From positions 124,001 to 188,000 of the forward strand of contig NZ_PXYL01000005.1 of NCBI RefSeq assembly GCF_003012705.1: 64,000 nucleotides of DNA, given 5' to 3'. This DNA comes from Pseudaminobacter soli (ex Li et al. 2025). GTDB taxonomy: Bacteria; Pseudomonadota; Alphaproteobacteria; Rhizobiales; Rhizobiaceae. The notes under the pieces are model-generated. The model was given only the letters and a program-made list of their open reading frames with translations. It did no database searches and was not told where the DNA came from. The position numbers and the translations under genes are program-made. Positions 40,970 through 50,050 of the stretch are shown here, in pieces. Numbering within the stretch: position 1 is the stretch's first letter; each line of letters begins with the position of its first letter.

Positions 40970-42043
40970 TCAGCCGGCCTCGACCCGATTCCCGGCGCTG
41001 TCGAAAAGATGAAGGTGTTTTGTGGGGAACTCCACCCGCACGGTCGGGCCCGCATTCAGCGCATCGCGGTTCAGCGTGAAGACCTTGAACGGCAGCCCGT
41101 GCAGGGAAAGATGCAGGATGATGCCGAAGCCGGTCGGCTCGATGAGATCGACGGTGGCTTCCATGCCGCCGGTTTCCGACAGGACCACATGCTCGGGCCT
41201 GATGCCCACGGTGACCGGCGCGGAGTTTTCGAGCGCTGCACGCCTGTCGAGCGTCACCATCGTGTCGCCGGATAGCCGGACGCCGGCGCTGCCGCCATTC
41301 TTCAGATGGGTGCCTTCAAGGAAATTCATGCCCGGCGAGCCGATGAAGCCTGCGACGAACAGGTTGGCCGGCCTGTCGTAGAGATCGAGCGGCGTGCCCA
41401 CCTGCTGCACCACCCCGCCATGCATGGCGACGATGCGGTCGGCCAGCGTCATCGCCTCGATCTGGTCGTGCGTCACATAGATCGAGGTCGCCTTGAGATC
41501 GCCATGCAGCTTCTTGATCTCGGCGCGCATCTGCTCGCGCAGGCGCGCATCGAGATTGGACAGCGGCTCGTCGAACAAAAAGGCCTTGGGCTGGCGCACG
41601 ATGGCGCGGCCCATGGCGACGCGCTGGCGCTGCCCGCCCGACAGCGCCTTGGGTCGGCGTTCCAGCAGCGGATCGAGCCCGAGCTTGGACGCCGCGCCAT
41701 TGACCGCACTGGCGATCTTGTCCTTCGCCTGTTTGCGCAGGCGCAGGCTGTAGCTCATGTTGTTGGCGACGTTCATATGCGGGTAGAGCGCATAGGACTG
41801 AAACACCATGGCGATGTCGCGGTCCTTGGGTGCAAGCTCGTTGACCCGCTTGCCGGCGATGGAAATCTCGCCCGCGGTCACTTCCTCCAGCCCCGCGATC
41901 ATGCGCAGAAGCGTGGACTTGCCGCAGCCAGACGGCCCGACCAGCACGATGAACTCGCCATCGCCGATCGCCAGATCGATGCCGTGCAGCACCGGAAAGC
42001 TGCCGTAGCTCTTGCGGATGTTGCGGATGTCTATGGATGCCAT
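40970..42043 (-). CDS. ABC transporter ATPase, UgpC/MalK type
   Basis: A 357-residue ATPase of carbohydrate-type importers. Walker A GPSGCGKST near residue 38, Q-loop VFQSYALYPH near 80, signature LSGGQRQRVAMGRAI near 135, Walker B AFLFDEPLSNLD near 155, switch His in YVTHDQIEAMTLAD, and a C-terminal OB-like regulatory domain (VGIRPEHVVL). Serves the permeases and binding protein encoded upstream in the same direction (42053-45234). Confidence 0.92.
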   Translation of the reverse strand: MASIDIRNIRKSYGSFPVLHGIDLAIGDGEFIVLVGPSGCGKSTLLRMIAGLEEVTAGEISIAGKRVNELAPKDRDIAMVFQSYALYPHMNVANNMSYSLRLRKQAKDKIASAVNGAASKLGLDPLLERRPKALSGGQRQRVAMGRAIVRQPKAFLFDEPLSNLDARLREQMRAEIKKLHGDLKATSIYVTHDQIEAMTLADRIVAMHGGVVQQVGTPLDLYDRPANLFVAGFIGSPGMNFLEGTHLKNGGSAGVRLSGDTMVTLDRRAALENSAPVTVGIRPEHVVLSETGGMEATVDLIEPTGFGIILHLSLHGLPFKVFTLNRDALNAGPTVRVEFPTKHLHLFDSAGNRVEAG

Positions 42044-42052
42044 TGGAAGCTC

Positions 42053-42886
42053 CTAGCCCTTGACCGCGCCGGCCGTCAGGCCCTGGACGAGATAACGTTG
42101 AATGAGGAGAAAGAAGAGGCAGGCCGGGATGAGCGCCATAACGCCTGCCGCCATCATCTGCCCGAAATCGACCGCGAATTTCGAAACGAAGGTCAAAAGC
42201 CCGACCGGGAAGGTGGCCGCGTCGTTACCCGAGATCAGCATCAGCGCGAACAACAGCTCGCTCCACGCAGCCGTGAAGACGAAGCCGAGCGTCGCCGCAA
42301 TGCCGGGCAGCGTCAGCGGCAGGATGATCTGGCGAAAAGCCATGAACTGGGTCGCCCCGTCGATCATCGCCGCCTCTTCCAGATCCTTAGGGATACCATC
42401 GAAGAAGGACTGCATCAGGAAGGTGGCGAAAGGCATGTTGAAGGCGGTGTAGACGATCACCAGTCCGGTCAGGCTGTTGGTGAGGCCGAGCGGCGAGAGC
42501 ATCTTGAAGATCGGTGCCACCAGCATGACCAGCGGGAACATCTGGGTGACCAGCATGAGAGCGACGATCCAGTATTTCCCCCGGAAGGTGAAACGCGACA
42601 GCGCATAGCCCGACAGCGAGGCAAGGATCGTCACCACCAGGGCAGTAGCGCCCGACACGATCAGGCTGTTGCGGAAGAAGATCGGGGAGGCGCTGTGCGT
42701 CAGCACGAACTCGAAGTGCTCGAAGGTCGTGCGCGAAGGCCAGAGCCTTACCCCTTCGGTATAGAGGAGGTCGTTTGGCGTGACCGAGACTTTCAGCAGC
42801 CAGAACAGCGGAAACAGCGCAAAGACGATATAGGCAAGGATGGCAAGCCTATGCGCGCCGGTGAGAAGAAGCTTTTTGGTCCGCAT
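42053..42886 (-). CDS. Sugar-type ABC permease (MalG/UgpE-like)
   Basis: A 277-residue permease with about six membrane helices, the first near residue 12. The EAA loop is DLEEAAMIDGATQFMAFRQIILPLTLPG, with the canonical EAA...G. It pairs with the MalF-like subunit. The start is 4 bases from the upstream stop. Confidence 0.92.
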   Translation of the reverse strand: MRTKKLLLTGAHRLAILAYIVFALFPLFWLLKVSVTPNDLLYTEGVRLWPSRTTFEHFEFVLTHSASPIFFRNSLIVSGATALVVTILASLSGYALSRFTFRGKYWIVALMLVTQMFPLVMLVAPIFKMLSPLGLTNSLTGLVIVYTAFNMPFATFLMQSFFDGIPKDLEEAAMIDGATQFMAFRQIILPLTLPGIAATLGFVFTAAWSELLFALMLISGNDAATFPVGLLTFVSKFAVDFGQMMAAGVMALIPACLFFLLIQRYLVQGLTAGAVKG

Positions 42887-42890
42887 GGTC

Positions 42891-43826
42891 TCAGCCCCTG
42901 TTCAGCAGCGTCTGGCGCAGAAGCACGATCAGCATTGAGTAGACGAGCAGCAGCACCAGCAGCACCAGCGCGATCGCCGAGGCGTAGCCGAAGTCCAGCC
43001 GCTTGAAGGCCTGGGTGAAGATGTAGCTGGCGACGATCTGCGTCCGGTCTGCCGGCCCGCCATTGGTCATGACGACGATGAGGTCGGCGAAGTTGGAGAT
43101 CCACACCGTGCGCAGCAGTACCGTGATGGCGATGGTGGGGGCGAGGAAAGGCAGCGTGATCGACATGAAGCGCTGCGCGGGGCCTGCGCCGTCGATTGCC
43201 GCCGCCTCGTAGAGGTCGCGCGGGATCGCCTGGAGCGCCGCCAGAAGCGTGATGGCGAAGAAGGGGATGCCCCACCAGACATTGGCGACGATAGGCCCCC
43301 ACATCGCGAGCTGCGGGTCGGACAGGATGTTGTTGGGCGCGCTCAGGATGCCTAGCGCATAGAGCCAGTGTGGCAACGGTCCGATGACCGGATTGAACAG
43401 CCAGGCCCAGTTGAGACCGGCAAGGAAGGTAGGCACCGCCCAGGGGAGGAAGACCAGCGCCTGTGCCAGACCGCGTCCGTAGAACGGCTTGTCGAGCAGC
43501 AGCGCCAGGATAAGCCCGAAGATGAACTGCAGGAAGACCGACCCGCCCGTCCACCACAGCGTGTTCTTCAGCGCGCGGTAGAAGGACTGGTCCTTCGACA
43601 GCTCGCGAAAGTGGTCGAGGCCGATGAAGCCGCCCGAAAACGGATTGAGAATCTGGATGTCGCGAAAGGCATAGGAGATGCCGAGCACCAGCGGCACCAG
43701 CATGACCGCAACGATGAGGATCAGCGCAGGCGCGCTGTAGAGATACGGCTCGGAAGCATGCGCGATCCGCTGCAGCAGCGGGCGCCTGTCCGGGCGCGTG
43801 TCATAGGAAATTACAGATGCGTCCAT
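42891..43826 (-). CDS. Sugar-type ABC permease (MalF/UgpA-like)
   Basis: A 311-residue permease with about six membrane helices. The EAA loop is DLYEAAAIDGAGPAQRFMSITLPFLAPT. The ATG at 43826 is chosen because the sequence from MDASVISYDTRPDRRP fits the usual cytoplasmic start; the frame extends 13 codons upstream without a good ribosome site. Confidence 0.9.
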   Translation of the reverse strand: MDASVISYDTRPDRRPLLQRIAHASEPYLYSAPALILIVAVMLVPLVLGISYAFRDIQILNPFSGGFIGLDHFRELSKDQSFYRALKNTLWWTGGSVFLQFIFGLILALLLDKPFYGRGLAQALVFLPWAVPTFLAGLNWAWLFNPVIGPLPHWLYALGILSAPNNILSDPQLAMWGPIVANVWWGIPFFAITLLAALQAIPRDLYEAAAIDGAGPAQRFMSITLPFLAPTIAITVLLRTVWISNFADLIVVMTNGGPADRTQIVASYIFTQAFKRLDFGYASAIALVLLVLLLVYSMLIVLLRQTLLNRG

Positions 43827-43938
43827 CACGAAACGGTCCCGAGCCCGACGTGCCAACCCCGGCAAGCCGGCTTGATATGCGAGGGTGCGGCGCCGGGGGC
43901 GGAACTCTCCGCCGCCGGCTCCTCATCCCGCGCTTCCG

Positions 43939-43961
43939 GAGGCGGAAAAGCTCCGCCTCCC
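43939..43961 (-). terminator. Hairpin between binding-protein and permease genes
   Basis: GGAGGCGGA (43939-43947) pairs perfectly with TCCGCCTCC (43953-43961) around a 5-base loop, immediately after the binding-protein stop on the minus strand. There is no T-run. Such hairpins in ABC operons protect the binding-protein message or reduce read-through, so more binding protein than permease is made. Confidence 0.5.
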
Positions 43962-43974
43962 GCGAATGGCCTCG

Positions 43975-45234
43975 CTATTTCTTGGCGAGGAACTTCTGCT
44001 GCGCCTTGGTCAGATAGTCGGCCCACTGGTTGGCCAGGTCCTCGGCCGTGATGTCGCCCAGCAGCGCTTCCTGCGAGGTCTTGATCACCAGCGAGTCCTT
44101 GAAGAAGGCGAATTCCTCGAGGTAGGTCGGCATCACAGTGGGGACCGTGTTCGGATCAGCCAGTTCCTGGAACCAGCCCTTGAACTGGTCGCCCGCATAG
44201 AACGGATCCTTCTCGGCCGCGGTATAGGCCGGCAGAGCGCCGATGCGCTTGTTCCACTCGATGTTGCCCTCCGGGCCTTCGAGCGTGGCGATCAGCTTCC
44301 AGGCCAGATCCTTGTCCTTGCTCGCGGTGAACATCGACCAGCCGCCAAAGCCGATCGTCGGGAAGGACTTGCCGTCCGGTCCCTTCGGCAGCGGCATGAC
44401 GCCGAAGTCGTCCTTGTTCATGCGCTCGGCAATGGCGATCAGCGCATCCGGGTCCTGGTCGAGGAAGGCGCAGGTGCCGCTATAGAAGCCGGCGACCACT
44501 TCGTTGAAGCCCCAGTTCACGCTGTCCTTGGGCGCATAGCCCTTCTTGTAGAGATCGACCATCCACTCGATGCCCTTCGACCAGCCGGGGCTGTTCATGG
44601 TCGAGGTGCCGTCTTCGTTGAAGTACTTGTTGGAGCCCGCCATCGAGGCGGCGAAGATCATCCAGCCATTGAGGCCGCCGGGGCCGCCGCGCATGCAGTA
44701 GCCATACTTGCCCGGAACCTTCGAAACCTTCTCGGAAGCGGCCGTGAATTCCTCCAGCGTCTTCGGCGGCTCGGCAACGCCCGCCTCCTGCAGGAGCTTC
44801 TTGTTGTAGAACATAGCCCGCAGATAGAAGCCGTAGGGCAGCATGTAGGCGGTGTTTTTGACATCACGGCCGAGTTCGAGCGCGCGCGGCGTCAGGCCTG
44901 CGGTGTGTTCCCACTTGGCCAGGTAGGGCTCGAGGCTTTCGAGCATACCGTTATTGGCATAGAGCGACAGCCAGGTGTCGGGCATCTCCATGACGTCCGG
45001 GATTTCGCCGGCCGAAACCATGGTGGCGAATTTCTGGAAGGCTTCGCCCCAGGGCAGCGAGATGATCTCCACCTTGGTGCCCGGATTGGCGGCCTCGAAT
45101 TTCCCGACGATGGATTTCAGCGTTTCGGTGCGCTCGGGGCTGGTGATCACCTCCACGAGCTTCAGCGTGGTGTCGGCAAGCGCCGTACCGGCCATCATCG
45201 CGGTGAAGATGGCGGCGGTAACAAGTCTCCTCAT
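43975..45234 (-). CDS. Sugar-type ABC extracellular binding protein
   Basis: A 419-residue periplasmic protein with signal peptide (about 1-21, MAGTALADT) and the family 1 solute-binding fold of sugar and glycerol-phosphate importers: VGKFEAANPGTKVEIISLPWGEAFQKF, PDVMEMPDTWL, FAASMAGSN, CAFLDQDPDALIA. The ATG at 45234 has AGGGGAA upstream; a longer frame upstream would bury the signal peptide. The ligand may be a sugar, polyol or phosphodiester; neighbours favour a phosphorylated or sulfur-containing compound, by inference only. Confidence 0.9.
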   Translation of the reverse strand: MRRLVTAAIFTAMMAGTALADTTLKLVEVITSPERTETLKSIVGKFEAANPGTKVEIISLPWGEAFQKFATMVSAGEIPDVMEMPDTWLSLYANNGMLESLEPYLAKWEHTAGLTPRALELGRDVKNTAYMLPYGFYLRAMFYNKKLLQEAGVAEPPKTLEEFTAASEKVSKVPGKYGYCMRGGPGGLNGWMIFAASMAGSNKYFNEDGTSTMNSPGWSKGIEWMVDLYKKGYAPKDSVNWGFNEVVAGFYSGTCAFLDQDPDALIAIAERMNKDDFGVMPLPKGPDGKSFPTIGFGGWSMFTASKDKDLAWKLIATLEGPEGNIEWNKRIGALPAYTAAEKDPFYAGDQFKGWFQELADPNTVPTVMPTYLEEFAFFKDSLVIKTSQEALLGDITAEDLANQWADYLTKAQQKFLAKK

Positions 45235-45271
45235 TGCAGTTCCCCTTTGGTTGGGTTTCTTTTCATTGCTT

Positions 45272-46441
45272 TCAGGATTGCGAGACGGCGATCGCCGTCT
45301 CGAGATCGTTCCACAAGGCCTCGGTTCCCTCGAGGCCGACATGGAGACGCACGGACCGCGCATCGATGCCGAAGGCATGCGCGGAATTCGGTTGAGCCTT
45401 CTGCTGGAGCACGACTTCGGCCGGCACGATCAGGCTTTCGTGACCGCCCCAGCTGACGCCCAGCTTGAAGAGCTTGAGATGATCGGTGAAGCGGCGGACG
45501 TCGACGCCGTCGCGGAAGACGAAGGAGAACAGGCCGGACGTGCCGTTGAGCCCGGCCGGCAGGCGGTTGGCCAGCGCCGGGTGACAGACCTTCTCCACCA
45601 CATCGAGGTCCTGCAGGCGCTTGGCGATGGCAAGTGCGGAGCCCTCATGCGCCTTCATGCGGATCGGCAGCGTGCGCATGCCGCGCACCAGCAGCCAGGC
45701 ATCGAAGGGTGACAGCTTGCCGCCCAAATAAGGGTAGGCTTCGGAGCGGATGCGGCCGATGAGGTCCTTCGAGCCCGCGACTACGCCGGCCACGACGTCC
45801 GAATGGCCGCCGAGATATTTTGAGGCCGAATGCAGCACCAAATCGACGCCGAGCAAGAGCGGCTGCTGGAAGACAGGGCTCGCCCAGCTATTGTCGATGA
45901 CGCTGACCACGCCATGGCGCTTTGCCAGCGCTGCAAGCGCGCCGACGTCATGCGCCTCCATCACCCAGCTCGTCGGGCTTTCCATGTAGAAGAGTTTTGC
46001 GCCCGGCAGTGCTTTGGCTACCTGTTCCTCGTCGCGGCCGTCGACATAGGTGACCTCGACGCGCATGCGCTTGAGCAGCGTGCCGAACAGCCGGTAGGCA
46101 TCGGGGTAAACATGGCGAACGGCCACGATGCGGTCGCCCGGCTCGACGAAGGACAGCACAGTGGAGGAAATCGCCGACATGCCGCTGGCAAAACCCAGCG
46201 CATCCTCGCCGCCTTCGAGCTTTGCAAGCATTTCCTCGAAGGCGCGCACGGTAGGGTTCAGGCCGCGCGTATAGATCGGCCGCACCTTCTCGCCGCGATA
46301 GGAGGCGACCATCTCGTCATAGTTGGGGAAGGTGAAGAGCGAGGTCTGCACGATGGGCGGCACGACTGCATCGAAGGCGTTTGCGTCGTCGTGGGCGACG
46401 ATGAGTGAGGCGAGGTCGAACGGCTCGACGCCATTGTTCAT
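45272..46441 (-). CDS. Cys/Met-metabolism PLP enzyme (cystathionine lyase/synthase family)
   Basis: A 389-residue fold-type I PLP enzyme of the cystathionine beta/gamma-lyase, gamma-synthase and O-acetylhomoserine sulfhydrylase family. Features are YTRGLNPTVRAFEEMLAKLEGG, GFASGMSAISSTVLSF, MESPTSWVMEAHD, VIDNSWASPVFQQP and the PLP Lys in HSASKYLGGHSD. The ESPT(S)W variation and SW instead of the usual NT after DN give no clear specificity. It overlaps the GntR gene by 4 bases and lies between regulator and transporter, so it belongs to the catabolic unit and could cleave a C-S compound. Confidence 0.85.
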   Translation of the reverse strand: MNNGVEPFDLASLIVAHDDANAFDAVVPPIVQTSLFTFPNYDEMVASYRGEKVRPIYTRGLNPTVRAFEEMLAKLEGGEDALGFASGMSAISSTVLSFVEPGDRIVAVRHVYPDAYRLFGTLLKRMRVEVTYVDGRDEEQVAKALPGAKLFYMESPTSWVMEAHDVGALAALAKRHGVVSVIDNSWASPVFQQPLLLGVDLVLHSASKYLGGHSDVVAGVVAGSKDLIGRIRSEAYPYLGGKLSPFDAWLLVRGMRTLPIRMKAHEGSALAIAKRLQDLDVVEKVCHPALANRLPAGLNGTSGLFSFVFRDGVDVRRFTDHLKLFKLGVSWGGHESLIVPAEVVLQQKAQPNSAHAFGIDARSVRLHVGLEGTEALWNDLETAIAVSQS

Positions 46442-47175
46442 TTGGACATTTCCTTGATGTCTTCCTCGACCACGTCGAGAATCTTGAGCGTTTCGCGACG
46501 CGCCGCCTCGGCGTCCTGCGCGACGATGGCGTTGAACAGCGTGCGATGAAACGGGAAGGAGCGGCGGGCAAAGTCGGAGCGATTGAAGGGTTCGTGCCAG
46601 AAACTCTCGAAAGCCTCGCGCATCTGCTCCAGAAGCTGCCCGAACAGCGGGTTGTGGGTAGCCTCGTAGATCGCCAGATGGAAAGCGAGGTCTTCCGGGC
46701 CCGAGCTTCCCTTGGCGATATGAACGCGCTCCATCTCGTTCAGCTTGGCCTCGATATTGGCGATGTCCTCGGCAGTGCGCTTGCGCGCCGCCACCATGCC
46801 GGCTTCGGCCTCGATGCCGCGGCGCACCTCCAGCGTCTGCAACAGCGCATCGCGCAGATGCGTGGGATCGAGTGACAGCGGCATATGGATGGTAGCGGTC
46901 GAAACGGGTTTCAGCAGATAGGTGCCGCTGCCCTTGCGGGTCTCCATGACGCCGAGGGCCTGAAAATGCCGAATCGCCTCGCGGATGGTCGAACGGCCCA
47001 CAGCAAGAGCGGCCATCAGCTCGCGCTCGGCGGGGAGACGATCGCCGGCCTTGAGGCTGGCCTGGTCGATATAGGTGGCGAGGGCTTCGGTGACCTGGCG
47101 CGCACGATCGACCGGCGGAAGCGGCAAAATCTGCGGCCTGTCGATCATCCCCGCCATGAAGCCTCCCAACTTCAT
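46438..47175 (-). CDS. GntR-family regulator, FadR/FCD type
   Basis: A 245-residue regulator. The winged-helix domain is at about 25-95 (LPAERELMAALAVGRSTIREAIRHFQALGVMETRKGSGTYL) and the FCD domain follows (EVRRGIEAEAGMVAARK, FHLAIYEATHNPLFGQLL, HRTLFNAIVAQD) with His residues that bind metal in this group. It heads the transcript that encodes the PLP enzyme and importer and probably controls it. Two internal ATGs (47157, 47148) are possible starts. Confidence 0.88.
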   Translation of the reverse strand: MKLGGFMAGMIDRPQILPLPPVDRARQVTEALATYIDQASLKAGDRLPAERELMAALAVGRSTIREAIRHFQALGVMETRKGSGTYLLKPVSTATIHMPLSLDPTHLRDALLQTLEVRRGIEAEAGMVAARKRTAEDIANIEAKLNEMERVHIAKGSSGPEDLAFHLAIYEATHNPLFGQLLEQMREAFESFWHEPFNRSDFARRSFPFHRTLFNAIVAQDAEAARRETLKILDVVEEDIKEMSK

Positions 47176-47183
47176 GCCGACCG

Positions 47184-47197
47184 AAATTGGTCTGACA
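47184..47197. promoter_or_regulatory. Weak FadR-type operator candidate
   Basis: aattggtctgacat, just upstream of the GntR start, has the left half and part of the right half of the FadR-subfamily pattern TGGTNNNACCA. Only the first two bases of the right half fit. Position supports autoregulation; sequence support is weak. Confidence 0.25.
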
Positions 47198-47240
47198 TCC
47201 TAGCGTTATGGATGCCGACAGCTGCTGTCAAGCGGGGACG

Positions 47241-47275
47241 AATAAAAGGCGCGCGGGCTTGTACCCGCGCGCCTT
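47241..47275 (-). terminator. Rho-independent terminator of the IMPase-PDE operon
   Basis: A perfect 12-base stem (47246-47257 with 47264-47275) and 6-base loop are followed on the minus strand by TTTTATT (complement of 47241-47247). It lies between the phosphodiesterase stop (47307) and the GntR start (47175) and so ends the upstream two-gene transcript. Confidence 0.85.
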
Positions 47276-47306
47276 GCCGAACAATTCGATTTGCGGAGCG
47301 AAAGAA

Positions 47307-48071
47307 CTAGGCCGCCGCGCCCTGAAGAAAATCATGATGATGAACCACCACGCTATCTTCGCTCGCAATGATCACCGCATAGGCCGGCGGCTCCGTGCTA
47401 GTCTGGTAATCGCCTGAAAACACCAGTGCCGACTGATGGTTGGTGCCGCGGATTGTGCTGATGGGAATGCCGCGCCAGCTTCCGCCAACCGGACGGTGGA
47501 CGTGACCGGAAAAGATGTGGCGGACGGCGCCGTGCCGGGCCAGCACATCGTAGAGCGCCGCGTGGTCCATGAGCTTGAGTTCGTCGAGCGTCGGCATGTG
47601 GATGTCGAAGGGCGGATGGTGCGTGAACACATAGGCCGGACGGCCTTCTGCCTCACCCAGCCGCTCGTCCAGCCAGGCCAACCGGCTGTCGCAAAGGCGG
47701 CCTTCAATCTGCCCCTGCTCCACCGTGTCGAGCAGAAGCACGCGGCCATGCGGCAGGTCGAGATGGGTCTGGATGAAACCGTTCTCGTCGGCGGCTTCCG
47801 GGAATGCCTCGAGGAAAACCGCGCGGTCGTCGTGATTGCCGATCATCAGGCGATAGGGCGGCACGAGCGTTGCCAGGCGCTGCTTGAGCGCTTCATAGGC
47901 GATCGCCTCGCCGCGGTCGGTGAGGTCGCCGGAGAAGACAACCAGATCCGCGTCGGCATGGTTGCGATTGATGTCGGCGATGCAGGCTTCGAGACGCGCC
48001 AGCGGATCGAGGCCGAAGTGCTTTTCGCCCGGATTGACCAGATGCAGGTCGGTGACTTGGATGAGCTTCAT
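47307..48071 (-). CDS. Metallophosphoesterase (class III cyclic/glycerophospho-diesterase type)
   Basis: A 254-residue calcineurin-type phosphoesterase. The two-metal site is complete: VTDLHL (D and H near 7-9), FSGDLTDRG (D), MIGNHDDR (N, H), FTHHPPF (H) and FSGHVHRP (H, H). The family includes the cAMP phosphodiesterase CpdA and the glycerophosphodiesterase GpdQ; neighbouring IMPase-family and importer genes make an imported phosphodiester plausible. It starts 2 bases after the IMPase gene ends. Confidence 0.88.
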   Translation of the reverse strand: MKLIQVTDLHLVNPGEKHFGLDPLARLEACIADINRNHADADLVVFSGDLTDRGEAIAYEALKQRLATLVPPYRLMIGNHDDRAVFLEAFPEAADENGFIQTHLDLPHGRVLLLDTVEQGQIEGRLCDSRLAWLDERLGEAEGRPAYVFTHHPPFDIHMPTLDELKLMDHAALYDVLARHGAVRHIFSGHVHRPVGGSWRGIPISTIRGTNHQSALVFSGDYQTSTEPPAYAVIIASEDSVVVHHHDFLQGAAA

Positions 48072-48073
48072 GA

Positions 48074-48877
48074 CTATGCGTTCTCCGTCGCGACGTTTTC
48101 GATGAGGTCGAGAAGGTCGGCGCGCAATTGCGGCGCGCAGGCGATGACAGGGCCGCCCAAGGTCAGGTCGTCGGCGCCGAATTCACTGGTCCAGCCGCCC
48201 GCCTCGCGCACGAGACAAAGCCCGGCCATGCAATCCCAGGCGTTGATGTGCGGCTCGTAGTAGCCGGCCAGCCTGGCGCAGGCGACGTCGGCCAGCGCCA
48301 GCGCGCCCGACCCGTTGCGAATGAACATGCCGCCGCGCTCCAGAAGTCCATGGACCAGGCCGGAGACGACACGCGGCGAAACCCGCAGGCTGGCGCCGAC
48401 GCCGAGAAGGCCGGTCTGGATATTGCGGTGCTGCTCGACGCGGATCGGCCGGCCATTGAGGAACGCCCCCTCGCCCTTTTGCGCGGAAAACAGCTCGTCA
48501 ACGCGCGGCGCGTAGATCAGGCCCGCCAGCGTCTCGCGACCGTGCATCAAGGCCACCGAAACGCACCAGCTGACCATGCCGTGCAGGAACGGGCTGGTGC
48601 CATCGATGGGATCGATCACCCAGGTATAGCCGGAAGAGCCTTCGGTCAGGCCGAATTCCTCACCCAGGAAACCGTCGTCGGGAAAAGCTTCGGCGATGCG
48701 CGCCCGCAGCAGCGTTTCCACTTCGCGGTCAGCCACGCTGACGACATCCTGGCCGTTGGCCTTGGTCTCGATGTCGAGAGACGCAAGGTCGTTGAAATAG
48801 GACAGCGCCAGCGCGCCGGCTTCGAGCGTGGCGGCGCGAGCGATTTCGAAGCGGTCGGCTGCGGTCGTTTCGTTCAT
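48074..48877 (-). CDS. Inositol-monophosphatase-family enzyme
   Basis: A 267-residue Mg-dependent phosphatase of the IMPase/CysQ/histidinol-phosphatase superfamily. Motifs: KANGQDVVSVADREVE, the metal Glu in GEEFG, WVIDPIDGTSPF and the C-terminal NAWDCMAGLCLVREAGG. Substrates in the family range from inositol phosphate to PAP and sugar phosphates; specificity is not clear here. Together with the phosphodiesterase it could release phosphate in two steps. The ATG at 48877 is chosen over a TTG at 48892. Confidence 0.88.
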   Translation of the reverse strand: MNETTAADRFEIARAATLEAGALALSYFNDLASLDIETKANGQDVVSVADREVETLLRARIAEAFPDDGFLGEEFGLTEGSSGYTWVIDPIDGTSPFLHGMVSWCVSVALMHGRETLAGLIYAPRVDELFSAQKGEGAFLNGRPIRVEQHRNIQTGLLGVGASLRVSPRVVSGLVHGLLERGGMFIRNGSGALALADVACARLAGYYEPHINAWDCMAGLCLVREAGGWTSEFGADDLTLGGPVIACAPQLRADLLDLIENVATENA

Positions 48878-49050
48878 GCCAGTATCCGTCAAGCTTCACC
48901 AAGAGGAACGCTTTGCCGGCTCGTCGATAGAGCCAACGGCGTTTCATACGATGGCCTGCCGATACGGACCTTCGATAACGGTTTCATGACGATCCGGCCC
49001 GAAGCAGCCGGCCATCCACTTGCATCGAGCCGGCACGCTTGAAATCGGCA

Positions 49051-49974
49051 CTACTTGCCGCCGACCCGACGGAGATTTTCACCCACGGCTCGCCAGAACT
49101 CGTCGACGATTACGCGCGAGGAGGAGGCATGACGGTAGATGCGAATCTCCACCTCGATGTCCCATGACGGATCATCGGTCGCCCGCACCAGCGTGCCCGC
49201 CTCGAGCTCTTCGCGGATCAGCCCTTCAGGCAGCCAGGCGACACCCCAGCCGGCGACAGCCATCGTCTTGAGGCCGATCGATATCGTGTTCTGGTGCACC
49301 ACCCGCCGCTCGAAACGCGGCTTGTTTGCAAACAGCTTGGACAGGGCGACGCCGAAGAACGAAAAATCGCCATAGCTGAGATAGGGAACCGGAACGCCAT
49401 TGTTGATGGCGTGATCCAGGAGTGCGCCTTCAGGAGCCGGACTGCTGACTGGAAGAAGGCGCTCGGTGCCGAGAACCAGATAGGGAAAACGCGAACTGTC
49501 CAGCAGGAACGGGACGGAAGCGTGGGCGTAGGTCAGCAGAAAGTCCGCCTCTCCTTCGACCAGCGTGCCGATATTCTCTTCGATGCCGCCCTTGTCGGGG
49601 CTCATGCGCGTGCGCAAGCTCCCGAATCGGGCCTGCATCTGCTGCAGCCATTGCGGAAAGAACACCACCGTCAGCGTGTGCAGGGCGGAAAAGGTCAGCG
49701 TCTGGTCCTTCTGCGTCCTTGGCGGCTGCAACGCCTCTCGGGTGCTGTAGAAATTCCTGATCGCTTCCTGCGCCACCGGCAGGAACGACTTGCCTTCCTT
49801 CGTCAGCTCGGCGGGAAACGTGACCCGGCTGACGAGCGTTACGCCAAGCCAGGCTTCGAGTTGCTTGATGCGTCGGCTGAAGGCCGGTTGCGTGATGCGC
49901 CTTTCCTCGGCCGCGCGAGAAAAGCTCAGCGTGCCGGCAAGGCAGACGAAATCCTCCAGCCATTTCAGTTCCAT
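49051..49974 (-). CDS. LysR-family regulator (HypT/YjiE-like)
   Basis: A 307-residue LysR-type regulator. The winged helix-turn-helix occupies 1-65 (ELKWLEDFVCLAGTLSFSRAAEERRITQPAFSRRIKQLE in shorter pieces is recognisable), and the effector-binding domain follows from about 95 (LTFSALHTLTVVFFPQWL). The N-terminal sequence is close to the HypT/YjiE subgroup. Divergent from the D-amino-acid transaminase gene with a perfect T-N11-A box between, so it likely activates that operon. Confidence 0.88.
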   Translation of the reverse strand: MELKWLEDFVCLAGTLSFSRAAEERRITQPAFSRRIKQLEAWLGVTLVSRVTFPAELTKEGKSFLPVAQEAIRNFYSTREALQPPRTQKDQTLTFSALHTLTVVFFPQWLQQMQARFGSLRTRMSPDKGGIEENIGTLVEGEADFLLTYAHASVPFLLDSSRFPYLVLGTERLLPVSSPAPEGALLDHAINNGVPVPYLSYGDFSFFGVALSKLFANKPRFERRVVHQNTISIGLKTMAVAGWGVAWLPEGLIREELEAGTLVRATDDPSWDIEVEIRIYRHASSSRVIVDEFWRAVGENLRRVGGK

Positions 49975-50050
49975 CAACCTACCTCCTGAGCCTGCCGAGG
50001 GTGATTCCCCGACGCCGGATGCAATCCGGCGTAATGCGCTCGGAAAGCCT

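Noticed and set aside
41306-43006. Plus-strand frame of 566 codons opposite the ABC ATPase and permease genes
   Set aside because: Arg/Glu/His-rich antisense frame; the minus strand carries clear Walker and EAA motifs.
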